The notes below the pieces were generated by a model. The model was not told the origin of the DNA and did not search any database. It was given only the letters and a program-made list of their open reading frames with translations. The translations under genes and the position numbers were made by a program. Shown here one piece after another: positions 1 through 7,334 of a stretch of 56,530 bases of DNA. Within the stretch, counting starts at the first letter, position 1, and every line of letters starts with the position of its first letter. The stretch is from NCBI GenBank assembly GCA_945889315.1, contig CAMDBP010000009.1, forward strand, positions 1 through 56,530, written 5' to 3'. The stretch comes from Chitinophaga pinensis. Its GTDB lineage: Bacteria > Bacteroidota > Bacteroidia > NS11-12g > UBA9320.

Positions 1-741
1 ACATGGATAGCAAGTCCTATTGCTCTTGCAGCAAAATATTCATTTGAATCTAAGTCAGAATCTAAGACACATTTCGCATTAGGTACAATAATGGCCTCAT
101 CAGGTTATCTGCTACAAGCACAGGGTTTTGGTGGTATCCACTGGGCTACTGTAACAAGAGGTGATCGTAAGTCGAATGTTAGTTTTTCTGCCGGATATGC
201 CTATGCAAAGTTGTATAAGGATAATAGCAATTATATCGGCAGGAAATACAAGGTGCAATACCCTATAATTGAGAGCAATTATTATTATTATTCTGGTTTG
301 GAATCTAGCGTGGATGAAGAACTTCGCAATAAGGGAGTAGGTTACTATCAACAAATATACAGCCCCAATAAAGCTCGAGGATCGTTAGTCTTGGGTATTT
401 CGGGTATTACGCCAATTGGTCAAAAAGCAAGTTTTATCTTTGATGCCTTAGCGTTTATAGGCACTCAATATGGATTGGAATACGTTGATTCTCGTGTATA
501 TCCTAATATTACATATCAAACTGGGACGGGTACTTATGCAACCGATGACATCACGGTAGCGGAGTATAAAACTGCTAAAATCGGAATTAAGCCGACGGTG
601 ATAATTATGCCCGCCATACGATTTAACAGGAGTTACAACAAAGCTTTTCAGGTAGCTCTTGCTGGCGTTATTGCAAAGGACAACTATGGTGACATCATCT
701 CTTTCCCAGTGCCTACGGTAAGTTGGTTGAGACAATTTTAA
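1..741 (+). CDS. Outer-membrane beta-barrel protein, 3' part (5' truncated)
   Basis: The reading frame is open from the first base of the window to the stop at 739-741, so the N-terminus lies outside; the first internal ATG, at 91, is probably not the start. The visible 246 residues alternate polar and hydrophobic residues, are rich in Tyr, Gly and Ser, and end in VSWLRQF with a terminal Phe. A terminal aromatic residue is typical of outer-membrane barrels and is the Bam recognition signal. No enzymatic motif is visible. By inference it is a Bacteroidota-specific barrel of unknown cargo. It is followed by 109 noncoding bases before the cyclophilin gene on the same strand. Confidence 0.6.
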   Translation, partial: TWIASPIALAAKYSFESKSESKTHFALGTIMASSGYLLQAQGFGGIHWATVTRGDRKSNVSFSAGYAYAKLYKDNSNYIGRKYKVQYPIIESNYYYYSGLESSVDEELRNKGVGYYQQIYSPNKARGSLVLGISGITPIGQKASFIFDALAFIGTQYGLEYVDSRVYPNITYQTGTGTYATDDITVAEYKTAKIGIKPTVIIMPAIRFNRSYNKAFQVALAGVIAKDNYGDIISFPVPTVSWLRQF

Positions 742-850
742 ACTCTCTATACTCGTCACTTCTCTGATGAAAGACATTGCTGTTACGGCACTGTGAATAA
801 TATCGTCCGAATTGGCTCGTACTTCTCGCAGACCCTCTTATTTTTGTGCC

Positions 851-1732
851 ATGCGAAATACCATTATTCTTAGCCTTGCATTGCTATCTAGTTGTGCCTT
901 ATGGAAAGGTAAAACCTCCAAAAATTTAACTGTTTGGGTAAATAGCTCTACGATCGCTTGTACCAATCCAGATCAACAATGTCTTCAAGTTAATGAAGGT
1001 AACCAATTCCCAGCTAATTGGTCTTCTATTACTTCCAAAATAGACGGATTTGAATACAAACCAGGTTACATTTATAAGCTGGAAGTAAGCAAAACAAAAG
1101 CGGCCAAAGAACCTACAACAGCTGCTAAAACGCAATATACCTTAGTGAATGTCTTAGAAAAAAGACCCGATTTAAAGGAAGAAGGTTTGTATGTTTATAT
1201 TCAAACTAGCCTAGGGGATATTGTGGGAAAGCTTGACATGGAAAGGGCTCCGCTTACGGTAGCCAATTTTGTAGGATTAGCAGAAGGAACGCAGGCTAAT
1301 ACTGCTAAGCCCCTCGGTACGCCATTCTACGACAGCATCATTTTTCATCGCGTAATTCCTGGTTTCATGATACAAGGAGGAGATCCCTTGGGTGTGGGCA
1401 TGGGTGGACCCGGGTATAAATACAGAAATGAAATACACCCAGATTTGACTCACGATAAACCCGGCATTTTCAGCATGGCTAATTCTGGCCCTAATACCAA
1501 CGGAAGCCAATTTTTTATCACTCATGTTGCAACGCCTTGGTTAGATGGCAATTATAATATTTTTGGAAATGTAATTATGGGACAAGAAGTAGTAACTGCC
1601 ATTGGTAATACTCCTCGTGGACAAGCAGACAAGCCGAAAACTCCCGTTTATATGACCAAAGTGCAAATTATACGAATAGGTGACAAAGCCAAAAAATTTG
1701 ATGCAACCAATACCTTCAAATCCATGCAATAG
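851..1732 (+). CDS. DUF4377-cyclophilin lipoprotein (peptidylprolyl isomerase)
   Basis: The protein has 293 residues and probably catalyses prolyl cis-trans isomerisation in the periplasm or at a membrane surface. I start it at ATG 851, because the following residues form a lipoprotein signal with lipobox LSSC (Cys15); the frame is open upstream but that extension would bury the signal. Residues about 25-105 resemble DUF4377 (paired Cys around IACTN and QQCLQV, then GFEYKPGY). Residues about 115-285 are a cyclophilin domain, with FHRVIPGFMIQGGD near 163 and the NGSQFFIT core near 216. The stop codon overlaps the GTG start of the next gene by one base, so the two are probably co-transcribed. 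The domain pairing is unusual. Isomerase activity is inferred from the motifs. Confidence 0.85.
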   Translation: MRNTIILSLALLSSCALWKGKTSKNLTVWVNSSTIACTNPDQQCLQVNEGNQFPANWSSITSKIDGFEYKPGYIYKLEVSKTKAAKEPTTAAKTQYTLVNVLEKRPDLKEEGLYVYIQTSLGDIVGKLDMERAPLTVANFVGLAEGTQANTAKPLGTPFYDSIIFHRVIPGFMIQGGDPLGVGMGGPGYKYRNEIHPDLTHDKPGIFSMANSGPNTNGSQFFITHVATPWLDGNYNIFGNVIMGQEVVTAIGNTPRGQADKPKTPVYMTKVQIIRIGDKAKKFDATNTFKSMQ

Positions 1733-2580
1733 TGCAGAGCTCCATACTGAACAAAGAATATAAAATTAAAGGTAGTCGTAATCGAATAATGACGGCTGAC
1801 CTATCGTATACAGCTTCGCAGGAAGAAGTTCCGCTAGTGATATTTGCACATGGTTTTCAAGGATTCAAAGACTGGGGACCCTGGCCACTTGCAGCGGAAA
1901 TTTTTGCTTCTAAAGGATTTCCGTTTCTTAAATTTAATTTTAGTCATAACGGAACAACACCGGCACATTTAACCGATTTTGTGGATTTGGAAGCTTTTGG
2001 TCAAAATAATTTTATGCTTGAGTATGATGACCTCGGTTTCATAATCGATTTTGTTCATCACAAAGCGAATACATTTGATTTTGTGTGGAATCAAGAAATC
2101 CACCTGATTGGTCACAGCCGTGGTGCGGGAATTTGCCTGCTTAGAGCTGCACAAGACGAACGCATCACTAAATTAGCGACATGGGCTGGTGTTTCAGATT
2201 TAGAGCGTTACCTGGAGCTAAAAGAATACCAGGCTTGGAAAAAAGATGGCGTTCATACGATTCTAAACAAACGAACAAATCAAGAAATGCCTATTTACTT
2301 TCAGTTTGTAGAAGCGTATGCTGAAAATGCAATTACCTTAAATATGGGCACCAACCTGGAAAAAATTGAATGTCCGTTGCTCATCGTACACGGCGAAGAT
2401 GACACTGTTGTGCGCATAGATAACGCACATACTATCTATAATGAGGTACAACATGCCCTTATTGCCGAAATAGAAAATGGAGACCATACCTTTGGGATGA
2501 AGCATCCTATGACAGAGCGAAAAATAACCAAAGCATTTGCAGAGGTTATTTCTGAAACCTTAGCGTTTTTTAGTTTATAA
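1732..2580 (+). CDS. Alpha/beta-fold hydrolase
   Basis: This 282-residue cytosolic protein has no signal peptide. The alpha/beta hydrolase signature is clear: an HGFQGFKDW oxyanion region near residue 41, the nucleophile elbow GHSRGAG near 126 with Ser128, a likely acid in HGEDDTV near 220, and a catalytic His in GDHTFG near 250. It most resembles dienelactone-hydrolase-like or acyl-esterase family members, but the substrate cannot be told. The GTG start overlaps the previous stop; ATG 1789 is an alternative that would drop 19 residues. The flavoprotein gene begins two bases after its stop, which suggests an operon. Confidence 0.82.
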   Translation: MQSSILNKEYKIKGSRNRIMTADLSYTASQEEVPLVIFAHGFQGFKDWGPWPLAAEIFASKGFPFLKFNFSHNGTTPAHLTDFVDLEAFGQNNFMLEYDDLGFIIDFVHHKANTFDFVWNQEIHLIGHSRGAGICLLRAAQDERITKLATWAGVSDLERYLELKEYQAWKKDGVHTILNKRTNQEMPIYFQFVEAYAENAITLNMGTNLEKIECPLLIVHGEDDTVVRIDNAHTIYNEVQHALIAEIENGDHTFGMKHPMTERKITKAFAEVISETLAFFSL

Positions 2581-2581
2581 A

Positions 2582-3799
2582 ATGCCTAGAGAGGTGGCTA
2601 TAATTGGTGGCGGTGCAGCAGGTTTTTTTACAGCTGTTAACCTAGCAGAAAAAGACAAGAGCTGCCATATAACCCTGTATGAAGCTAGTAATAAAGTACT
2701 TGCCAAAGTACTCGTAAGCGGTGGCGGCAGGTGTAATGTAACCAATACCATAAGTGACCCAACTGAACTGATCAAAAAATATCCTCGTGGGCACGACTAT
2801 TTGAAACCCGTATTTCAAGAATTTAATACATCTCACACCCAAGATTGGTTTACTTCTAGAGGAGTTCCTTTAAAAACCGAGGATGATGGACGCGTATTTC
2901 CCTTGAGCAACACCTCGCAAACCATCTACAATTGCCTCACTAATTTGGCTCAAAAATTAGGAGTAACTGTAAAACTGAGCCATCGACTTAAGGCTTTGTA
3001 TTATTCAGAAAAAAAGTGGCAGTTGGTGTTTAACGATGAAGTTGTTTCTGCTGATGTAGTGGTACTCGCAACGAGCGGAAATACTCAGATATATAAGATT
3101 TTAGAACACTTAACCATTCCCTTAATACCTCCGCTCCCATCGTTGTTTACGTTTAATGCAGAGCCACATCACCTAGAAGCATTGGCTGGAGTTAGCGCTT
3201 CTACTGTGCTTACGAGTATCAAAGAAATTAAAAAGAGTCAAGAATCAGGACCTATTTTAGTAACACATTGGGGGTATAGTGCTCCGGCTATTCTTAAACT
3301 AAGTGCTTGGCATGCCAGAGAATTAGCCAATTTAAATTATACATTTACGTTGGTCATTAATTGGAATAGCTATGACATCAACCTATTGCGTGTTGCGTTT
3401 CAGAACTATCAACTTGCTACCCCAAAAGACAAGGTGTACAGCTGGCGTGATCACGGATTATCGAAGCGGTTGTGGCAAGAATTAGTGGCTAAAGCAGAAC
3501 TCAAAGAATATACAAATTGGTCAGAAATAGGAAAAAAAGGAATAGAACGGCTTATTCAAGCACTTACGGCATTTGAGGTTCCTATTACCAAAAAAAGCAC
3601 CTTCAAAGAGGAATTTGTTACTGCCGGAGGTATTGATTTAGCTAACGTTGAGTTGAGTACATTTCAAGTAAAACAGCACCAAAATCTATATGCCGTTGGC
3701 GAGTTATTAAATATTGATGCCATTACAGGTGGGTTTAATTTTCAAGCAGCTTGGAGTGGAGGTTTTTTAGCAGCCCAATCCATAAGCAACACTAAATAA
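2582..3799 (+). CDS. BaiN/HI0933-type FAD-dependent oxidoreductase
   Basis: The product has 405 residues. An N-terminal dinucleotide-binding Rossmann motif (IGGGAAGFF, residues 8-16) and the family hallmark SGGGRCNVTN near residue 45 place it in the HI0933/BaiN flavoprotein family. The C-terminal FAD-contact segment (AVGELLNIDAITGG, about 372-385) is intact. The family is widespread, and most members have no assigned physiological substrate despite the BaiN label, so I give no symbol. It is the third gene of a tightly packed plus-strand run (overlap, then a two-base gap). It uses an ATG start. Confidence 0.85.
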   Translation: MPREVAIIGGGAAGFFTAVNLAEKDKSCHITLYEASNKVLAKVLVSGGGRCNVTNTISDPTELIKKYPRGHDYLKPVFQEFNTSHTQDWFTSRGVPLKTEDDGRVFPLSNTSQTIYNCLTNLAQKLGVTVKLSHRLKALYYSEKKWQLVFNDEVVSADVVVLATSGNTQIYKILEHLTIPLIPPLPSLFTFNAEPHHLEALAGVSASTVLTSIKEIKKSQESGPILVTHWGYSAPAILKLSAWHARELANLNYTFTLVINWNSYDINLLRVAFQNYQLATPKDKVYSWRDHGLSKRLWQELVAKAELKEYTNWSEIGKKGIERLIQALTAFEVPITKKSTFKEEFVTAGGIDLANVELSTFQVKQHQNLYAVGELLNIDAITGGFNFQAAWSGGFLAAQSISNTK

Positions 3800-3850
3800 A
3801 ACCTACAAGCTACTTTTTTCTTTATTTTTTTCTTAATCTTCGCATTCGAA

Positions 3851-5539
3851 ATGATACAACAATTTCAATTAGTTTTTCTATTCCTTATATCAACCTTAAG
3901 TGTAAGGGCTCAGCTTATAGAACTTGATATTTTACAAGTTTCAACAAAAAGTGATGGCATTGATAAAGCCAGAGAAGCCTATGCTAAGGGGAATTATGCA
4001 ATAGCGGAATCGCTATTTTATACAGAATTAGAAAAAGGAAATTTTACTGCCATCGATTTTTTACGTTTCGCAAATACATTAACAACGAATGATAAGGACG
4101 CTTTAGCGAGAGAATTTTACGCTGAGTACGCCAAAAATTCTGATAATTCTCATGCAACAATGCTCTTAGCACAAATTGCAGAAGACTTAAAAAACAACCG
4201 TCTATCTGCGAGGTTTTATGCCACAACAACGTTTTCTACGTTAACTCAAAACGACACTAAATTTTATGCCGTGGTGGATGGCAAAATGATGTCTTTTGAT
4301 AAGGACTGTGAAGGGAATTTACACCACAAAAAAGAAATATTACATGGCGTTACCCATTTGAAATTTGCCTCGGCAGCTTTTTTTAATGAGGGAAACAGTG
4401 CAATTGCGAGTCTTATTGATTCTGTAACCCAAAAAAGCGGGCTATATTTATTAAATCAAAAAAAAGGAGCCTGGACAAAGCCAATAAAACTTCTCTCCGA
4501 TGAAGAAAATAATTATGCTTTTCCATTTATAGATGAAGTCAATAAGGCCTTATACTTTTCATCTGACAAACCTGGAGGACAAGGTGGATATGACATTTAC
4601 TTAGCGAATATATCGGGAAAGCACATTCAAAAACCCATCAATTTAGGCAACATCATTAACAGTTCTGGGAACGATATTAATGCCAAACTGCATAACGGAT
4701 GGTTGTATATGAGTTCTAACGGTCATGTGAGTCTTGGAGGATATGATCTGTATAAATATCAGCACCGTGATGATGATCAAGCTATTTTAATTAATTGTGT
4801 AGACTTCAATTCAAAGAAAAACGAATTTTCTATTTTCCCGGAAGAAAGTCAGACTTTAGTAAATCGCATCAACAAGGACGGAGGAAGTTTGGTAACGTTT
4901 CAGAAAACGAAAGCATCATTCAATCACAAAGGAACCGTAGTAAATAAAAGCGGAAAGCCAATTAAGAATGCTTATATCATTTTAAATAATCCTTTGGTAA
5001 AGGGTGCAGGTGAATATACCATTACCGATTTAATGGGCAACTACAACTATAAAACTAGTCAAGACTTTACCACAGGCGTGGGGAGAGTTTTTGCAGATGG
5101 ATATCAGTCTAAATCATTTATCGTGAGCAACGAAACTACTTCCATTGTTCTTGATGATATTCAACCCGTTGAAATAACGAAGGAAGTACTAAAAACTATT
5201 TACGTCCATACCTCTAAGTTAGATTCTCTTGTTCGTGATTCCACAACCAATAGTAAGCCTGGTGTAGACCATGATGGAGCACATAAATCGATCTCTAAAC
5301 AACCAGCAACTAAAGTTGGATATTATATTATCATAGGCTCAGCATACAATTATACCCAGGCTTATAAACTTTGGAACACGTGGTTAGTTGATTTTGAAGA
5401 TGCTGAAATATTAGCGTATGAAAACGATCTATATCGAATAGGTTTTTTTGCCGGTTCTACGGAAGAGCAAGCAACGCGTAGTTTTAATCTAGCTAAGGAA
5501 AAGAAAAAAGATATTTGGATTTTAAGGCCTGCTCATTAG
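3851..5539 (+). CDS. PorE-like TPR/PD40 propeller protein with C-terminal SPOR domain
   Basis: The product has 562 residues. It has a signal peptide (about 1-20, ending VRAQ), TPR-like helices (about 40-120), PD40/WD40-like propeller strands with YFSSDKPGGQGGYDIY near 238 and YMSSNGHVSLGGYDLY near 285, a carboxypeptidase-regulatory-like beta domain (about 360-440, GKPIKNAYIILNN), and a C-terminal region (about 489-560) that reads as SPOR: YYIIIGSAYN at its start and YRIGFFAGSTEEQA near its end. Known PorE proteins have TPR, propeller, regulatory domain and an OmpA domain. Here the peptidoglycan-binding end appears to be SPOR instead. By inference it is periplasmic and anchors an envelope complex at denuded septal glycan. 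It converges on the LysE gene with a 15-base gap. Confidence 0.72.
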   Translation: MIQQFQLVFLFLISTLSVRAQLIELDILQVSTKSDGIDKAREAYAKGNYAIAESLFYTELEKGNFTAIDFLRFANTLTTNDKDALAREFYAEYAKNSDNSHATMLLAQIAEDLKNNRLSARFYATTTFSTLTQNDTKFYAVVDGKMMSFDKDCEGNLHHKKEILHGVTHLKFASAAFFNEGNSAIASLIDSVTQKSGLYLLNQKKGAWTKPIKLLSDEENNYAFPFIDEVNKALYFSSDKPGGQGGYDIYLANISGKHIQKPINLGNIINSSGNDINAKLHNGWLYMSSNGHVSLGGYDLYKYQHRDDDQAILINCVDFNSKKNEFSIFPEESQTLVNRINKDGGSLVTFQKTKASFNHKGTVVNKSGKPIKNAYIILNNPLVKGAGEYTITDLMGNYNYKTSQDFTTGVGRVFADGYQSKSFIVSNETTSIVLDDIQPVEITKEVLKTIYVHTSKLDSLVRDSTTNSKPGVDHDGAHKSISKQPATKVGYYIIIGSAYNYTQAYKLWNTWLVDFEDAEILAYENDLYRIGFFAGSTEEQATRSFNLAKEKKKDIWILRPAH

Positions 5540-5554
5540 TTTAACTGCCTAAAG

Positions 5555-6223
5555 CTAAATGAACATATTTTTCACTATAGCCAAAACTCCCAAGCTTATA
5601 AATACCACACCTACGATAACCGTTAGCTTGTTTCCCATAATATCAATGAATTTATCTTTATATTTACTAGCCAATTTAACATAGATCCAAAGGACGGTAA
5701 AAGCTCCAAATACTGCTCCTAAAGCAAATGCAATTCTTGTGGAGTAAAAATAAGTTCCTGTAAAATCTAGACGAATTAAACCTTCTGTTAAATCTGTTAA
5801 CATTCCCGTTTGTATAAGTAAAAGCCATGTCAACCAATAAAACATTAATTGAGGGTTGGCAAGTGCTAATAAAAATCCTTTATACAAATAATTATGCCCC
5901 CCGATTTCCGTACTAACCTCCTTGGTGGGCGCTGTCTTGTTTTTTATGAACACATAACGAATACCAATAAGAATAAAAACAAAACCAACAGCTACAGTTA
6001 TTATCGATTTATAACCTTGTAATACATCCGCATAGCTCACACCCCAAATAGCGATTAGTACATACGGTATTTCAGGTAAAACACCTCCTAATGCTAGCCA
6101 TAGTGCTGCTTTCCTATTTTTAGTGAGTGCTGTTTCTATTACGGATGCGTTTACCAGTCCGAGCATTAAAGAACCATAGGCACTTAGCACAGTAGACACT
6201 AAAAAAGCGATAAGTACATTCAA
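5555..6223 (-). CDS. LysE/RhtB-family translocator
   Basis: The product has 222 residues and about six hydrophobic segments (roughly 3-25, 38-60, 70-90, 115-137, 160-182 and 198-220). The length, topology and an early Gly/Pro-containing helix pair fit LysE/RhtB exporters, which drive amino acids or related metabolites out of the cell. The segment LALANPQLMFYWLTWL is typical of the mid-protein NP motif of this family. The substrate is unknown. It is transcribed away from the DUF3127 gene across a 79-base divergent region and converges with the SPOR protein gene. Confidence 0.75.
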   Translation of the reverse strand: MNVLIAFLVSTVLSAYGSLMLGLVNASVIETALTKNRKAALWLALGGVLPEIPYVLIAIWGVSYADVLQGYKSIITVAVGFVFILIGIRYVFIKNKTAPTKEVSTEIGGHNYLYKGFLLALANPQLMFYWLTWLLLIQTGMLTDLTEGLIRLDFTGTYFYSTRIAFALGAVFGAFTVLWIYVKLASKYKDKFIDIMGNKLTVIVGVVFISLGVLAIVKNMFI

Positions 6224-6284
6224 GGTTCCAAAAGTTGTTTAAAAAAACTTATTGTCCAAATGCGGCTAACATCTTTAGTAGTTA

Positions 6285-6292
6285 TAAACTTG
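6285..6292 (+). promoter_or_regulatory. Near-consensus -7 box upstream of DUF3127 gene
   Basis: TAAACTTG matches the Bacteroidota -7 consensus TAnnTTTG at all but one position and ends 10 bases before the ATG at 6303. No convincing -33 TTTG was found at the usual spacing. Confidence 0.4.
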
Positions 6293-6302
6293 CATTAATA
6301 TT

Positions 6303-6683
6303 ATGAATAATTTAACAATAGAAGGCAAAATAGTTCAAATATTACCCTTACAAGAAGGTAATAGTACGCGTGGTGCATGGAAAAAGCAAGATTTTATTTT
6401 GGAAACTACCGAACAATATCCTAAAAAAGTTTGTATCAGCTGTTGGGGCGAAAAAGTAGATGAACTTCAAAAATTTCAACCTAATGAAACATTATCTATA
6501 GCCATAAATGTAGAAAGTAGAGAATATAACTCTAAGTGGTACACCGATATAAAAGCATGGAAAATGGACAGGGCTGGTAATAATAGCTCCACTTCTAATG
6601 CCAATACTCCCATACAAAATGTATCAGACGACATAGTAGGTATGAGTTTTAGCAGTGATGACGAAGGTGACTTACCATTCTAA
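6303..6683 (+). CDS. DUF3127 domain protein with SSB-like acidic tail
   Basis: The product has 126 residues. The N-terminal 90 residues (LTIEGKIVQILPLQEG, FILETTEQYPKKVCISCWGEK, REYNSKWYTDIKAWKM) match DUF3127, a Bacteroidota OB-fold-like family often likened to single-stranded-DNA-binding proteins. A Ser/Asn-rich linker follows, and the protein ends in SSDDEGDLPF. An acidic tip with a terminal DLPF/DIPF is the partner-recruiting tail of SSB proteins. By inference it binds single-stranded nucleic acid and recruits repair or replication partners; this is not proven for the family. A hairpin plus T-run follows at 6710. Confidence 0.75.
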   Translation: MNNLTIEGKIVQILPLQEGNSTRGAWKKQDFILETTEQYPKKVCISCWGEKVDELQKFQPNETLSIAINVESREYNSKWYTDIKAWKMDRAGNNSSTSNANTPIQNVSDDIVGMSFSSDDEGDLPF

Positions 6684-6709
6684 CTAGTACCTATTAATAA
6701 ATTCTATAT

Positions 6710-6752
6710 TGGTTAAAATCACCTTTTGCCGTTCAGGTCTTAACCATTTTTT
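6710..6752 (+). terminator. Rho-independent terminator after DUF3127 gene
   Basis: The arms TGGTTAA (6710-6716) and TTAACCA (6740-6746) pair. Inside them ACCT and AGGT form a second short stem, and six T residues follow at 6747-6752. It sits 27 bases past the DUF3127 stop codon. Confidence 0.55.
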
Positions 6753-6830
6753 AATTAAGATATGGTCGCTTTACAATCTTAGGATATTATCCATAAGTGG
6801 TTTTTAATTTATTCCTTTATTTTTACTCCT

Positions 6831-7334
6831 ATCAAAAAAATTCTCTTAATATCAGACACACACGGCTATATGGGTTCTGAAATACTCGAAAAAGCACTCC
6901 TTCACGATGAAGTATGGCACGCTGGAGATTGGGGTGATATGGAACAGACGAGTGATAAACTTTGCGCCGCTGCTCAGGTAAGAGGGGTTTTCGGAAATAT
7001 TGATGGGCGCGCTATTCGAAAAACATATCCTGAAGAATTGTTTTTTGAACTAGATGGACTAAAAGTATATATGACCCATATTGGCGGTTATCCGGGTAGG
7101 TATCAGGAAGGAATTAAGGACAGGTTAACAAGCTTAAAGCCTAGTTTATACATTTGTGGCCATTCTCATATTTGTAAAGTTATGAGAGATAAATCGCTAG
7201 ATTTAATACACTTCAATCCAGGAGCTATGGGTAACAAAGGATTTCATACCAAAAGAACTATGTTAAGTTTTGCTATAAACGATGGCAAACTTATTGATAT
7301 AAACGTATTAGAATATGATCGAAATAAAGAATAA
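6831..7334 (+). CDS. YfcE/MJ0936-type metallophosphoesterase, non-canonical ATC start
   Basis: This small calcineurin-like phosphoesterase carries metal-binding motifs SDTHG (DxH), GDWGD, GNID and GHSH, with a late ICGHSHICK. The first ATG in frame (6870) lies after the DTH motif, so a protein starting there would lack its first metal ligands. The frame is open upstream to a stop at 6780-6782 and contains no ATG, GTG or TTG. The codon ATC at 6831 stands where homologues have Met, followed by KKILLISDTHG. A TATTTTTA box at 6818-6825 (one mismatch to the -7 consensus) lies five bases upstream. I therefore infer initiation at ATC, giving 167 residues, or a sequence error. The 3' end overlaps the PorE-like gene by 20 bases. 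Confidence 0.7.
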   Translation: MKKILLISDTHGYMGSEILEKALLHDEVWHAGDWGDMEQTSDKLCAAAQVRGVFGNIDGRAIRKTYPEELFFELDGLKVYMTHIGGYPGRYQEGIKDRLTSLKPSLYICGHSHICKVMRDKSLDLIHFNPGAMGNKGFHTKRTMLSFAINDGKLIDINVLEYDRNKE

